NCBI GenBank assembly: GCA_002591705.1
Contig: PAAB01000012.1
Span: forward strand, 17,125-30,935
DNA from: Phycisphaerae bacterium
GTDB lineage: Bacteria; Planctomycetota; Phycisphaerae; Phycisphaerales; SM1A02
Direction of reading: 5' to 3'
DNA: 13,811 nucleotides
Shown here: piece after piece, positions 13,453-13,811 of the stretch
Layout: every line of letters starts with the position of its first letter
How positions within the stretch are numbered: the stretch's first letter is position 1
Position numbers and translations under genes: made by a program
Notes under the pieces: model-generated
Database searches by the model: none
Told to the model about the DNA's origin: nothing
Seen by the model: only the letters and a program-made list of their open reading frames with translations

Positions 13453-13811
13453 ATGATCCGTTCACGATTGAAGAGGTACTTGATCCTGCTTGCGACCTCG
13501 TGCTCGCTGGCCGGTGCGGCCGTGACGGGCCACGCCGTCGAATCCGACGGCAGCCGCATCCGCTTCGATGCCACCGAACACGATTTCGGTTCGATCATGG
13601 ACGTGAGCACGTACGATACCGTGTTCCGATTCGCCAATACCGGTGTCGCTCCTCTGGTGATCGAACAGGTCAAGGCCGGCTGCGGCTGCACCACTCCGGC
13701 ACTCGAGAAGAAGGTCTTTGCTCCGGGTGAATCCTCCGAGATCGCGGTGACCTTCAAGCCCCGGGGGGGAGGTCGTCAGACCAAGCGGATCACGGTGTTC
13801 ACCAACGATCC
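13453..13811 (+). CDS. Exported DUF1573-domain protein (3' truncated by window end)
   Basis: The first 119 codons of a frame still open at the window edge. Basic N-terminus MIRSRLKRY, then hydrophobic LILLATSCSLAGAAV: a signal peptide, cleavage probably near GHA. From residue 37 it matches the DUF1573 immunoglobulin-like pattern: FDATEHDFGSI, VFRFANTGVAPLVIEQV, the hallmark AGCGCTTP (75-82), a PGESSEIAVTF strand and ITVFTND. DUF1573 proteins are exported Ig-fold proteins of unknown function, common in Planctomycetes and Bacteroidetes. No strong Shine-Dalgarno is present (CTGGGAAC just before ATG), and TATGCT lies only 6 bases upstream, so a leaderless mRNA is possible. Divergent from the metalloprotease gene. 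Confidence 0.88.
   Translation, partial: MIRSRLKRYLILLATSCSLAGAAVTGHAVESDGSRIRFDATEHDFGSIMDVSTYDTVFRFANTGVAPLVIEQVKAGCGCTTPALEKKVFAPGESSEIAVTFKPRGGGRQTKRITVFTND

Noticed and set aside
13122..13757. N-terminal extension of the metalloprotease frame up to 13757
   Set aside because: It would cover the divergent promoter region and the DUF1573 gene, and the GTG at 13121 has an AGGAG at ideal spacing followed at once by a signal peptide.

Overview
The window is GC-rich DNA, most likely from a marine planctomycete of the Phycisphaerae/Phycisphaerales type. The support is family-level: a DUF1559-like pseudopilin with an H-X9-DG motif, two unrelated exported proteins ending in degenerate dockerin-like Ca-loop tails (DFDGNG...DLLFVIANWG), a secreted metzincin with 'GACC...CSITT...GTYxGD' cysteine-rich repeats, and a DUF1573 protein. 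I could not run any search, so the taxonomy is inference.

Layout. (1) 1-336 (+): 3' end of mutL, endonuclease-type C-terminus. (2) 333-3512 (-): a tight four-gene run, read right to left: exported dockerin-tailed protein, pseudopilin, moeA, moaD. It is preceded by a clear cobalamin riboswitch (about 3645-3825, minus strand). The stop codons of mutL and moaD interlock in CTAG. (3) 3892-6326 (+): a good sigma70-like promoter, a leader hairpin, an exported HEAT-repeat protein with an embedded phospho-acceptor-less receiver domain, then tRNA-Thr(CGT) only 20 bases later and a strong intrinsic terminator. (4) 6359-7105 (+): alpha/beta hydrolase, converging on (5) 7116-10295 (-): a GT4 glycosyltransferase, a second GT4 and a SAM methyltransferase, an apparent glycan-building cassette. 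(6) 10452-13121 (-): a large secreted zinc metalloprotease with three cysteine-rich repeats and a dockerin-like tail, with its own terminator. (7) 13453-end (+): start of an exported DUF1573 protein, divergent from the protease.

How they fit. The most notable unit is the B12-riboswitch operon. Its first two genes are neither known B12-synthesis enzymes nor classic transporters. They encode an exported protein and an overlapping pseudopilin, so a surface system for capturing or processing corrinoids is a reasonable hypothesis. The molybdenum-cofactor genes moeA and moaD sit downstream in the same orientation with no visible terminator between, so B12 status may also affect them. The rest is a mix of housekeeping genes (mutL, tRNA-Thr) and cell-envelope or secretome genes.
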